Source of the DNA: Leptospira ellisii
GTDB taxonomy: Bacteria > Spirochaetota > Leptospiria > Leptospirales > Leptospiraceae
NCBI RefSeq assembly: GCF_002811955.1
Contig: NZ_NPEF01000226.1
Span: 1-6,013, forward strand
Direction of reading: 5' to 3'
Length of the DNA: 6,013 bases
Shown in pieces: positions 1-6,013 of this stretch (positions are counted from its first letter, which is position 1; each line of letters starts with the position of its first letter). The translations under genes and the position numbers were made by a program. A model generated the notes under the pieces. The model saw only the letters and a program-made list of their open reading frames with translations, was not told the DNA's origin and did no database searches.

Positions 1-656
1 CGAAATTCTTCACGGAAGCGCCGAACCGTTTCTCCCTATTCGAAACAATATTTTATAAAAATGGAATATTCTATTTTCATAAAGAACATTTCAAAAGGAT
101 CTCGGATTCAGCGAAGACCTTCGGAATACCCTTTTCCGAAAACGGATGGAACCGGACCTTAAAGGAACTTTCGGAGATAATTCCGAAACGAAAACCGCAT
201 CGTGTACGGATCGATCTTGATCCGTCGGGCAATTTCAAAACCTCTTTTGCGGAATTGCCTCCGTTCTCCAAAAAGGGAAACGTCACGATCGGCGGATCCA
301 AAATCCGTTCCGAGTCGATTTTTCGAAGACACAAAACCGGGCTACGCGAAACGTACGATCAGGAAGGAAAAAAATCCAGGGACGCCGGCTTTTTGGATGC
401 GGTCTTTCTGAACGAGAAGGACGAAATCACCGAGGGAAGCATTTCGAACGTTTTCGTAAAAATCGGAAACGAATATTACACCCCTCCGATCGAATCGGGA
501 GTTCTTCCGGGAGTTTACAGAAATAGACTCTTAAAACGGAAAGGATTTCGTGAAAAAAGGATTTCCTTATCCGAATTGAAGAATTCGAACTCGGTGTTTC
601 TCTGCAACTCGCTGCGCGGTATATTAAGAGTTGTGAAAACGATCGATTCCACCTAA
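1..656 (+). CDS. pabC: Aminodeoxychorismate lyase domain (class IV PLP aminotransferase fold), 5'-truncated; probably C-terminal half of a PabB-PabC fusion
   Basis: The frame is open from the left edge (first full codon at 3) to TAA at 654-656, giving 217 visible residues. It reads as a fold-type IV PLP enzyme. An LFETI motif lies near the left edge, and the [10 protein letters not shown] stretch carries the probable Schiff-base lysine (codon 333-335). [10 protein letters not shown] holds the PLP-binding glutamate (codon 432-434), followed by PGVYRNRLL and the terminal NSLRGI motif (from 606). This matches 4-amino-4-deoxychorismate lyase, which releases pyruvate to give p-aminobenzoate for folate in the cytoplasm. 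No start codon precedes LFETI in frame, and the leading residues [10 protein letters not shown] replace the DRG-x-YGDG-type N-terminus of stand-alone PabC. I therefore infer a fusion behind a PabB chorismate-binding domain lying outside the window. A branched-chain aminotransferase is less likely. Its 3' neighbour thpR follows after 55 bases. Confidence 0.85.
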   Translation, partial: KFFTEAPNRFSLFETIFYKNGIFYFHKEHFKRISDSAKTFGIPFSENGWNRTLKELSEIIPKRKPHRVRIDLDPSGNFKTSFAELPPFSKKGNVTIGGSKIRSESIFRRHKTGLRETYDQEGKKSRDAGFLDAVFLNEKDEITEGSISNVFVKIGNEYYTPPIESGVLPGVYRNRLLKRKGFREKRISLSELKNSNSVFLCNSLRGILRVVKTIDST

Positions 657-711
657 CCGAAAACTACGGAATCTAGTTGCGGAAATCCCGGGGAATTCTA
701 AACTTTTAAGC

Positions 712-1254
712 ATGAGAATTTTTCTCGGAATTTCCGTTCCGGAGGAGGTAAGGGAACAACTCGCAAGGATCTGTTACGGTCTTCCGGACGTTCGTTGGGT
801 TTCATCGGAAAACTTTCACATCACCCTGCTTTTTTTAGGAGAACAACCGAAGGAACGATTCGACGTGGTGTCCGACCTCTGTTCCGAAATCGTATCTCCC
901 GCGTTTAAATTACGTCTGCAGTCCGTAGGTACGTTCGGAAAACAAAAGTCCCCGTCGATCCTTTTCGCAAACGTTCGAATTTCCGAGGAACTCACCCGGC
1001 TGCAAAAAACGTTGGATTCAGGAATTCGAAAATTGGGATTCGCACCGGAACGACAGGAATACCGCCCTCATCTAACGGTGGGAAGATTCAAAAATTCGAA
1101 CGGTTTACGAGTGGCCGCTTATCTCGAGGAATTCTCCGACTTCACTTCTTCCGAATTCGACGTTTCGGAATTTCACATCTACTCGTCCCGAACCTTATCC
1201 GAAGGTCCGGTGTATTCGGTTGAGGAATCTTTTTCTCTTTTACCGTCTTACTAA
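712..1254 (+). CDS. thpR: RNA 2',3'-cyclic phosphodiesterase (ThpR/LigT, 2H phosphoesterase family)
   Basis: This 180-residue cytoplasmic protein has the two HxTx motifs that define the 2H phosphoesterases. HITL contains His36 in the [10 protein letters not shown] context, and HLTV contains His120 in the context [11 protein letters not shown]. Both histidines and threonines of the active site are present. The N-terminus [13 protein letters not shown] and the length (family about 175-190) fit a complete gene. Characterised family members open 2',3'-cyclic phosphates to 2'-phosphates, and some show 2'-5' RNA ligase activity in vitro. The physiological substrate is unclear. ATG at 712 is the only sensible start given the conserved RIFLGI beginning, yet no good Shine-Dalgarno sequence stands before it (only TTTTAAGC; the GGGG at 690-693 is about 20 bases away). 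It sits between the PABA gene and aat, and shares a reading frame with aat, separated by its own TAA. Confidence 0.93.
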   Translation: MRIFLGISVPEEVREQLARICYGLPDVRWVSSENFHITLLFLGEQPKERFDVVSDLCSEIVSPAFKLRLQSVGTFGKQKSPSILFANVRISEELTRLQKTLDSGIRKLGFAPERQEYRPHLTVGRFKNSNGLRVAAYLEEFSDFTSSEFDVSEFHIYSSRTLSEGPVYSVEESFSLLPSY

Positions 1255-1272
1255 AAATATGGGGAAACGGAC

Positions 1273-1932
1273 TTGAAGGATTTTTCCGATTTTTTCAGAA
1301 ACCCCCGCGTATGGGATCGGGAGATCGTCGCCGTCGGCGGGGACCTTTCTCCGGAACGTTTATTATACGCCTACAAAAACGGAATTTTTCCCTGGTCCGA
1401 CCAGCCGATTCTATGGTATTGTCTGGATCCGCGCGGAATTTTCGATCTGGAAAAACTTCATATCTCGAAACGGGTAAGACGGAAGATCAATCAAGGAAGA
1501 TATAAAATCACCTTCAACCGCGCATTCGAACAAGTTATGCGCTGTTGCGCCTATCGTCCGGAAGAGGAAACCTGGATCACGGATCTATTTATCCGAGGTT
1601 ATACGGAATTCCACAGACTCGGTCATGCACATTCGATCGAAGTCTGGGACGAAAACGGCGTGTTAGGCGGGGGTGTTTACGGAATCGCAATCGGAAATTT
1701 TTTCGCGGGAGAATCCATGTTCTCCTTCGTTCCGGATTTCGGAAAGATCGGCTTGTATCATTTATTCGAGGTTTTGAAAAAGGACGGCTTTACCTTATTC
1801 GATACGCAGCAACTAAACATCGTTACTCTAGGTCTGGGCGCATATCAAATTTCCAAAAACGAATATCTTAGAAGACTGGAATCCGCCGTCGCCTCGGGAA
1901 AAAAATGGAGTCCGCCGCGTTCCATTCCTTAA
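1273..1932 (+). CDS. aat: Leucyl/phenylalanyl-tRNA--protein transferase
   Basis: Aat moves Leu or Phe from aminoacyl-tRNA to proteins with N-terminal Arg or Lys, marking them for ClpS/ClpAP in the bacterial N-end rule. The 219-residue product has the family landmarks in order: [16 protein letters not shown], the ETWIT segment, GESMFSF and FDTQQLN. Glu147, Asp177 and Gln179 correspond to E. coli Glu156, Asp186 and Gln188 with identical spacing (30 and 2). The start is TTG at 1273. Between the thpR stop and this codon the frame contains no ATG, GTG or other TTG, the next possible starts would remove conserved sequence, and a GGGGA stretch at 1261-1265 lies 7 bases upstream. The gap to thpR is 18 bases, so the two are probably co-transcribed. 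Length is close to the family norm (about 210-240) and nothing appears missing. Confidence 0.95.
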   Translation: MKDFSDFFRNPRVWDREIVAVGGDLSPERLLYAYKNGIFPWSDQPILWYCLDPRGIFDLEKLHISKRVRRKINQGRYKITFNRAFEQVMRCCAYRPEEETWITDLFIRGYTEFHRLGHAHSIEVWDENGVLGGGVYGIAIGNFFAGESMFSFVPDFGKIGLYHLFEVLKKDGFTLFDTQQLNIVTLGLGAYQISKNEYLRRLESAVASGKKWSPPRSIP

Positions 1933-1949
1933 AAAAACGTATTTACTTT

Positions 1950-1978
1950 TTTACGAAGGATGTTGCACTTCTCAGAAT
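1950..1978 (+). promoter_or_regulatory. Possible sigma-70-type promoter for the lysine-rich exported protein
   Basis: TTTACG (1950-1955, 4 of 6 to TTGACA) is followed after 17 bases by CAGAAT (1973-1978, 4 of 6 to TATAAT). Transcription would begin near 1985, about 25 bases before the ATG at 2010. An alternative pair, TTGCAC at 1963-1968 with TATTTC at 1988-1993, has a 19-base spacer and would leave almost no leader. The 77-base gap after aat and the change in gene type make an independent promoter reasonable, but the matches are weak. Confidence 0.3.
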
Positions 1979-2009
1979 CAATCAAACTATTTCAATAGGA
2001 AACCCTAAA

Positions 2010-2294
2010 ATGACCCTTTTTAAGAAAATTCTTGTCCAACTTTTAATCGCGGCTTTCGCTTTTACCGGATTTGCGGCTCTTACCGCTCAAGAACCGAATA
2101 CCGAAACCCCTGCGGAACAAACCGAATCTCCTAAAGAGACTAAATCGGAAAAGAAAGGAAAGAAATCTAAGAAATCCAAAAAAGCCAAAAAGGCAAAGAA
2201 AGCTAAGAAAAAATCCAAGAAGGAAAAAGCGGAAGGTAAAAAAGAAGAAGCTCCTTCCACCGAATCTTCCGCTCCTGCAGGAGAAGAACAGTAA
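2010..2294 (+). CDS. Small exported lysine-rich low-complexity protein, function unknown
   Basis: The product has 94 residues. Residues 1-26 form a clear Sec signal peptide: K5-K6, a hydrophobic core LVQLLIAAFAFTGFAAL, and probable cleavage after LTA26 before Gln27. There is no lipobox cysteine, so the mature protein should be periplasmic or released. The mature 68 residues contain 22 lysines and 13 glutamates and no cysteine or aromatic residue. An acidic/Thr/Pro segment (27-47) leads to a Lys block with KK(S/A) triplets (48-73), then an acidic Ser/Pro/Ala tail ending GEEQ. It looks disordered. The ATG at 2010 is chosen because the signal peptide starts there and AGGA at 1997-2000 lies 9 bases upstream; a longer reading from 1905 would overlap aat. 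It resembles lysine-repeat tails of nucleic-acid-binding proteins, but export argues for binding to envelope polymers or an extracellular role. I do not recognise a named family. Confidence 0.8.
   Translation: MTLFKKILVQLLIAAFAFTGFAALTAQEPNTETPAEQTESPKETKSEKKGKKSKKSKKAKKAKKAKKKSKKEKAEGKKEEAPSTESSAPAGEEQ
2151..2228 (+). repeat. Tandem KK(S/A) triplet-codon repeat inside the lysine-rich exported protein
   Basis: This stretch encodes residues 48-73. Units are AAG/AAA-rich nonamers reading KKS, KKS, KKA, KKA, KKA, KKKS, KKEK. Synonymous codons are mixed (AAA/AAG, TCT/TCC, GCC/GCA/GCT), so the amino-acid pattern appears maintained by selection and is not a very recent DNA-level duplication. Such repeats often vary in copy number between strains. 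Confidence 0.75.
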
Positions 2295-2302
2295 GATCCT
2301 CT

Positions 2303-2345
2303 TCGCCTATCTCGTCGAGATAGGCGACTTCTCCTCTCCTTTTTG
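2303..2345 (+). terminator. Hairpin terminator after the lysine-rich protein gene
   Basis: An 11-base-pair perfect stem (2303-2313 with 2317-2327) with a 3-base loop GTC starts 8 bases after the stop codon. It is followed by a pyrimidine-rich stretch ending in TTTTT at 2341-2344 and its neighbour. The T run is about 12 bases beyond the stem rather than directly attached, so it may be a weak intrinsic terminator or a 3'-end stabilising hairpin. Confidence 0.6.
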
Positions 2346-2381
2346 CACCGCACCCTCCTTTAGATTCCTTCTAAAATTTGA

Positions 2382-2409
2382 TTGACTCTTTCCGTTTTTC
2401 GCTTAGCTT
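2382..2409 (+). promoter_or_regulatory. Probable sigma-70-type promoter of the acyl-CoA synthetase gene
   Basis: TTGACT (2382-2387, 5 of 6 to TTGACA) is followed after 16 bases by TAGCTT (2404-2409, 3 of 6 to TATAAT). Start would be near 2416, giving a leader of about 50 bases. The position, between an upstream hairpin terminator and the gene, supports it. The -10 match is poor, so the exact -10 could be shifted (TTAGCT or TTAATT are nearby). Confidence 0.45.
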
Positions 2410-2426
2410 AATTCAGCCTTTACACC

Positions 2427-2442
2427 TACCGGATTCCCGGTA
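2427..2442 (+). other. Short inverted repeat in the leader of the acyl-CoA synthetase gene
   Basis: TACCGG and CCGGTA pair perfectly (6 base pairs) around the 4-base loop ATTC. It lies between the probable promoter and the ribosome binding site GAGGA (2454-2458). It could be an operator half-site pair or a leader hairpin; the small size means chance is possible. Confidence 0.3.
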
Positions 2443-2465
2443 AAATCAAAAAAGAGGATTTCGAA

Positions 2466-4517
2466 ATGTATAAAAACCTCGCGGATATGTTAATACAGTC
2501 CACCGAGAAATTTGGAGATAGACCCGTATTTTGGAGCAAAGGAGAAGATAAAGAATTCCATCCTACTTCTTACAAACAGCTGTACGATATGGGAATCGCA
2601 CTTGCAGAATCTCTAATTGACTTGGGGCTGAAAGCCAGAGAACACGTCGCTGTTCTTGCAGACAATCGATTGGAATGGATGATCACCGATTACGCGGTTC
2701 AATTTTCGGGAGCGGCTAACGTCCCGAGAGGCACCGACGTAACCGAGTCGGAACTCGAATACATTCTCAATCACTCGGAAGCTAAGATCGTTTTCGTAGA
2801 AAACGATAAGATGCTCGAGAAGTTCAACAAAGTAAAAGCCAAACTTTCCAACGTAGAAACCGTAATCGTAATGGACAAGGCTTCCTCCGCCAAGGGAAAA
2901 AACATCCATAAGATTTACGATCTCATCGAGGAAGGAAAAGCACTGAGAGCGAAGGGAGGTAAAAAAGCGGAGAAAAGGATCGAGGATATCAAACCGGACG
3001 ATCTATTCACGCTGATCTACACTTCCGGAACGACGGGAATGCCGAAAGGCGTGATGCTCATGCATTCGAACATGATCCATCAGATGATCTACGTGGTTCC
3101 GATGCTTTTGACGGACATTAAAACGACTGACAGTATGCTTTCCATATTACCGATTTGGCATATATTCGAACGAGTAAACGAATATGGCGCCATTTCGAGC
3201 GGAATTCAGACGTATTACACCAAGGTTTCGGATCTCAAAAACGACCTCGCAAAAGCGAAACCTTCGTTTATGGCTTCCGCGCCGCGCGTCTGGGAAAGCG
3301 TTTACACGGGGATTTACAATAAAGTCAACGATCCGAAACAAACTCCTCCCGTAAGAAGAGCCTTGTTTAAACTCGCCTACTTCTTCTCCAAAAACTATAA
3401 CGCCGCGAGAAGGTTCTTAATAGGTTTGGAAGTGGATTACGAAAATCGTAATATTTTCAAGTCCCTCGCGATCGGCATAAAATCCCTGATCGTTCTGCTT
3501 TTGACCGGACCGTTCACGGTTACGGCTCTGAGTTTGCTCGCGTATCTGACGCTTCCCGCGTACGGAGTACATCTGCCGAACGCCCTCTTCTTTACGATCG
3601 CGGGCTTGGGTTTGATTTTTAACGCGAAAACCCTGGACGCGATCGTCCTTTCCAAAATCCGCCAAGCAACGGGCGGAAGATTGAAAGGATCCATGTCCGG
3701 AGGGGGCGCATTGCAGTCGCACGTCGACAACTTCTTCAACGATATCGGAATGTTGGTTCTCGAAGGATACGGAATGACGGAGACGAGTCCGGTCATTTCG
3801 GTGCGTCCTTTCGTAAAACCGATCATCGGATCCGTTGGGTTTCTCGTTCCTAAGTCCGAATTGATGATCAAGGACGATAACGGACACGTGTTGACCCATA
3901 TCAACGACCAAGGGGAAGTTCTCGCGGGGAAACTCGGACAAAAGGGAGTCGTCTTTCTCAAAGGACCTCAAGTGATGAAAGGGTATTACAAAAATCCCGA
4001 AGTCACCAAAAAGACGATCGTCGACGGTTGGATGAACACCGGGGATATCGGATTCATCAACTTTAAGAAAACGTTAACCTTGACTGGAAGAGCGAAAGAC
4101 ACCGTTGTATTGTTAGGCGGAGAGAACGTGGAACCCGTTCCTATCGAAAACAAAATGGACGAATCGCCTTACATCAAACAGTCGATGGTGATCGGACAGG
4201 ATCAGAAAGTGTTGGGGGCGATCATCGTTCCGGACGTGGAACAACTGGCCGCTTGGTGCAAAGAAAACGGAATCAATTCCGCTGCGATCGACGAACTGAT
4301 CAAAAATCCCAAGGTGATCGACTTCTACAAAAAGGAAGTTCGTAGCTATAACAGTACGAAAACGGGATTCAAATCGTTCGAGCAGGTGCAACACGTCATT
4401 CTCACCAAAAAACCGTTCGAGGTGGGGGACGAATTGACCAACCTTCTCAAGATGAAACGTCACGTGATCACGGAAAAATACAGCAAGGAAATCAAAAAGG
4501 TCTACGATAAAGACTGA
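2466..4517 (+). CDS. Long-chain acyl-CoA synthetase (AMP-forming, FAA1/FadD-like) with a hydrophobic membrane-type insertion
   Basis: This 683-residue ANL-superfamily enzyme should activate long-chain fatty acids: fatty acid + ATP + CoA to acyl-CoA + AMP + PPi. Motifs in order are the P-loop [11 protein letters not shown] (185-195), [33 protein letters not shown] (434-442), TGD with Asp527, and GRAKD with Arg542 followed by GGENVEP. The C-terminal LLKMKRH supplies the probable catalytic lysine, Lys662 or Lys664. These are the signatures of the eukaryote-like COG1022 branch. Residues about 340-363 and 372-385 form two hydrophobic stretches not needed by the core fold, probably anchoring the enzyme to the inner membrane. 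The ATG is supported by GAGGA 7 bases upstream and the usual family N-terminus. It appears monocistronic, with its own promoter-like sequence and a strong terminator. Leptospira lives on host or environmental fatty acids through beta-oxidation, so it may feed catabolism, lipid synthesis or both; specificity cannot be read from sequence. Confidence 0.93.
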   Translation: MYKNLADMLIQSTEKFGDRPVFWSKGEDKEFHPTSYKQLYDMGIALAESLIDLGLKAREHVAVLADNRLEWMITDYAVQFSGAANVPRGTDVTESELEYILNHSEAKIVFVENDKMLEKFNKVKAKLSNVETVIVMDKASSAKGKNIHKIYDLIEEGKALRAKGGKKAEKRIEDIKPDDLFTLIYTSGTTGMPKGVMLMHSNMIHQMIYVVPMLLTDIKTTDSMLSILPIWHIFERVNEYGAISSGIQTYYTKVSDLKNDLAKAKPSFMASAPRVWESVYTGIYNKVNDPKQTPPVRRALFKLAYFFSKNYNAARRFLIGLEVDYENRNIFKSLAIGIKSLIVLLLTGPFTVTALSLLAYLTLPAYGVHLPNALFFTIAGLGLIFNAKTLDAIVLSKIRQATGGRLKGSMSGGGALQSHVDNFFNDIGMLVLEGYGMTETSPVISVRPFVKPIIGSVGFLVPKSELMIKDDNGHVLTHINDQGEVLAGKLGQKGVVFLKGPQVMKGYYKNPEVTKKTIVDGWMNTGDIGFINFKKTLTLTGRAKDTVVLLGGENVEPVPIENKMDESPYIKQSMVIGQDQKVLGAIIVPDVEQLAAWCKENGINSAAIDELIKNPKVIDFYKKEVRSYNSTKTGFKSFEQVQHVILTKKPFEVGDELTNLLKMKRHVITEKYSKEIKKVYDKD

Positions 4518-4539
4518 GCTTAAAATTCCTTTCGTATTA

Positions 4540-4573
4540 AAAAAAGGCCCGGGTTTTTACTCGGGCCTTTTTT
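4540..4573. terminator. Strong intrinsic terminator, probably bidirectional
   Basis: A 12-base-pair stem of six A, then GGCCCG, pairs with CGGGCC followed by six T, around a 10-base loop (4552-4561). It starts 22 bases after the acyl-CoA synthetase stop. Because the stem is flanked by A on the left and T on the right, RNA from either strand ends in a U run. It therefore can also stop transcripts of the converging minus-strand genes, whose last stop codon is about 120 bases away. Confidence 0.92.
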
Positions 4574-4695
4574 ATTGTTTCGGATTTTTATTTTATTAAA
4601 CCGCCCTGCTTTGGAAATCTAAATAGGAATTCTAACTCGATTCGCGATCGCTTTCACACACGACTTACCTTAGAATCGAATCACAAACTACATCT

Positions 4696-5580
4696 TCATT
4701 CTCTAAAGAAATAGAGAAGTCTAATTCCGGGAAAAAGTTCGTCGCCTTGCGTCAAAATCGAAGGGTCGTGAAGAGTCAGAATTTTTGTTCCTTTCTCGTT
4801 TAGAATACGAACGTATTCTATAAAATCCCGATTTCGTTTTAACGAAAATACCGCACCTTGAGGAAGACCGATTCCGTTTTTACATTCTTCGATCAGATAA
4901 CATTCGTCTCCGGTAAAAAGAAATCGTTTAGAAGGAGATGCGATCCATTCGATCGCCTGCGATCCGGGAGTATGCCCGCCCGTAAAAAGGATCCGCAAGT
5001 CCGAAAGTAAAGAATACGTCCCGTCGAAAGAATGAAGACGTCCGGACAAACTCGAAGAACGGACGTAGTTCGCTTGATTCGAAAAGTATGATTGTCGTTT
5101 GAGAAGATCCAAATCGTGGTTTTGAATGTGGATCGTCGCGGACGGAAAAAGAAAAATTCCGCCCGCGTGATCGAAATGAAAATGGGTAAGAACGATATCC
5201 GTGATTTCTTTCGGATCGATACCGCATTTTTTCAAAAGCAGATCGGATCGTTCGAAACTCGAAAACCCGAATCTCTTTCGATAAATATCGTTGGAAAAAC
5301 CGGAGTCGATCAGAATGTTTTTTCCGGGAAGGCGTATTAGATAAAATAGATATACGATCTCACGATTTCCTTTGTCCTCTTCCACATTCAAAAAACGATC
5401 GGGATAAAAACTTCTACCGTATTCGAAAACGAACAAACCGAAACGGGATTTACAATTTTTGGACGAGATCCTTTCCGAACGATCCGCGCCTCGTTCCGAA
5501 TTTTGGCCTTTGGAAAAGCAGCTTATGAAACTTAAAATCGAACAAAAACAGATCGAAACCGAAAAGAAAATCGATTTCAT
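4696..5580 (-). CDS. Metallo-beta-lactamase-fold hydrolase, lactonase-like, putative lipoprotein
   Basis: The product has 294 residues. Seven metal ligands of a dinuclear zinc hydrolase are present: HFHFDH (His133, His135, Asp137, His138), His203 in GGHTPGS, Asp225 in TGDE and His271 in LHDP. In the AHL lactonase AiiA the His169-to-Asp191 spacing is 22, as here, and AiiA Tyr194 has a counterpart in Tyr228, three residues after the Asp. The best call is an N-acyl-homoserine-lactonase-like or other esterase/lactonase subgroup, substrate unknown. The N-terminus has K2, a hydrophobic stretch, and LSFISC with Cys21 as a possible spirochaetal lipobox (Phe at -3, Ser at -1), suggesting an exported lipoprotein. 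A Ser/Arg/Lys-rich linker (22-46) precedes the enzyme domain. Start ATG overlaps the upstream stop as ATGA, implying translational coupling. Glyoxalase II or an arylsulfatase-like role cannot be excluded. Confidence 0.85.
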   Translation of the reverse strand: MKSIFFSVSICFCSILSFISCFSKGQNSERGADRSERISSKNCKSRFGLFVFEYGRSFYPDRFLNVEEDKGNREIVYLFYLIRLPGKNILIDSGFSNDIYRKRFGFSSFERSDLLLKKCGIDPKEITDIVLTHFHFDHAGGIFLFPSATIHIQNHDLDLLKRQSYFSNQANYVRSSSLSGRLHSFDGTYSLLSDLRILFTGGHTPGSQAIEWIASPSKRFLFTGDECYLIEECKNGIGLPQGAVFSLKRNRDFIEYVRILNEKGTKILTLHDPSILTQGDELFPGIRLLYFFRE

Positions 5581-6013
5581 TTTAAACTTTCTGCGGGACC
5601 ACTTTTGACGACGGAAAATCCTTTCTGGATCGGGGTTCTAAATTGCATTAGAATTCCCTTATGAAGATGCCCTGGCAAAAGCATCCATTCCTGCAGATTT
5701 TCCAGAGATTGGACGTTATAATGAAGCGGGTAATCCACGGGAATTTTTTCTCCGTCCGGCGAGCCGTACTCCTCCTTGGTTCCGTTTTGCATCGTTCGTA
5801 AAACGATTCCTTTCGAATCGGTGGGAAGACTTAAAAGATTATCGCGAAAGCCGGGCGTATAAGAAAAATAATCTTCGATGTTGGAAAGATAAACGACTCG
5901 GATCGGAACGTTTAGTCGCGCCGCACGTTCCGCGACGGAACGCATACTTTTTTCAGCGTTGATATCCCCTTTCAAAATCTGGATTCTCCCTTGAAGAACC
6001 ATGTTGCGAACGT
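5577..6013 (-). CDS. Unknown protein, C-terminal part (start outside the window); possible Rossmann/methyltransferase-like family
   Basis: The frame stays open past the in-window ATG at 6000-6002 to the right edge (preceding codons read V-R-N), so the gene almost certainly starts beyond it. At least 144 residues are visible. The stretch [20 protein letters not shown], followed by a helix rich in Ala/Arg and then [13 protein letters not shown] and a VLRT strand, looks like beta-alpha-beta units of a Rossmann fold. From memory, a YxSNxExY segment followed by a phrase like FxxNLxxLP occurs in a widespread, poorly characterised methyltransferase-like family. The cofactor-binding glycine motif, if any, lies outside the window, so activity is not supported. 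The C-terminal 60 residues ([16 protein letters not shown] onward) are less recognisable. It overlaps the downstream hydrolase gene by four bases (ATGA), so the two are probably made together. Confidence 0.7.
   Translation of the reverse strand, partial: VRNMVLQGRIQILKGDINAEKSMRSVAERAARLNVPIRVVYLSNIEDYFSYTPGFRDNLLSLPTDSKGIVLRTMQNGTKEEYGSPDGEKIPVDYPLHYNVQSLENLQEWMLLPGHLHKGILMQFRTPIQKGFSVVKSGPAESLK

Noticed and set aside
661..1260. Frequent CGGAA/TTCCG words, considered as an uptake-type or regulatory repeat.
   Set aside because: They occur across coding regions of all genes here at irregular spacing and look like general codon and word bias; a k-mer count against the whole genome would be needed to say more.
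1930..1953. A-run/T-run hairpin just after aat as a terminator.
   Set aside because: The stem is only seven A-T pairs with no G-C and would be unstable.
2272..2283. 12-base palindrome CTCCTGCAGGAG.
   Set aside because: It lies within coding sequence for APAGEE with no loop and no U run, so chance is the simplest explanation.
2071..2385. Lys/Arg-rich alternative frame across the lysine-repeat gene, and an antisense frame of 88 codons.
   Set aside because: Both are by-products of the A/G-rich repeat. Only the frame from 2010 has a signal peptide and a ribosome binding site.
3417..3971. Long antisense open frames (184 and 174 codons) opposite the acyl-CoA synthetase gene.
   Set aside because: They lie wholly within a gene with full family motifs, show no recognisable domain, and are Arg/Phe-rich compositions typical of shadow frames.
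4629..4682. ATTCTAA/TTAGAAT and GATTCG/CGAATC inverted repeat pairs in the gap between the converging genes, plus a GCGATCGC octamer.
   Set aside because: The pairs are short, far apart and not nested, so no stable structure forms; the strong terminator at 4540-4573 already explains the gap.

Overview
The window looks like ordinary chromosomal DNA from a spirochaete, most likely Leptospira. The clues are the strongly Leptospira-like character of the aat and acyl-CoA synthetase products, a spirochaete-style lipobox on the metallo-hydrolase, and the recurrent CGGAA/TTCCG word use. This assignment rests on recognition, not on a database search. Base composition looks like the low-to-mid 40s % GC by eye (not computed), which would fit the higher-GC species of the pathogenic/intermediate lineages. 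I see no tRNA, rRNA, CRISPR array, insertion sequence or phage gene.

Layout. Positions 1-1932 (+ strand) hold a compact run of housekeeping genes. It starts with the 3' part of an aminodeoxychorismate lyase, probably the C-terminal half of a PabB-PabC fusion for the p-aminobenzoate branch of folate synthesis. Next come thpR (RNA 2',3'-cyclic phosphodiesterase) and aat (leucyl/phenylalanyl-tRNA-protein transferase), the latter starting at a TTG codon. Gaps of 55 and 18 bases suggest co-transcription. Positions 2010-2294 encode a small exported lysine-rich protein built around KK(S/A) triplets, followed by a hairpin terminator. Positions 2466-4517 encode a 683-residue long-chain acyl-CoA synthetase with its own promoter-like sequence, a good ribosome binding site and an unusual hydrophobic double segment inside the adenylation domain. 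A strong A-stem-T terminator at 4540-4573 closes it and can work in both directions.

Positions 4696-6013 (- strand) converge on that terminator. They carry the 3' part of a gene of unknown function, possibly a methyltransferase-like Rossmann protein, which overlaps by ATGA with a metallo-beta-lactamase-fold putative lipoprotein. That hydrolase keeps all seven metal ligands plus a tyrosine positioned like Tyr194 of AiiA-type lactonases.

The genes do not form one obvious pathway. The left block is cofactor, RNA and protein-turnover housekeeping, the middle is an envelope protein plus fatty-acid activation, and the right is a two-gene minus-strand unit. No clearly new multi-gene system is visible. 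The points most worth a second look are the lactonase-like lipoprotein and its overlapping partner, the lysine-repeat exported protein, and the membrane-segment insertion in the acyl-CoA synthetase.
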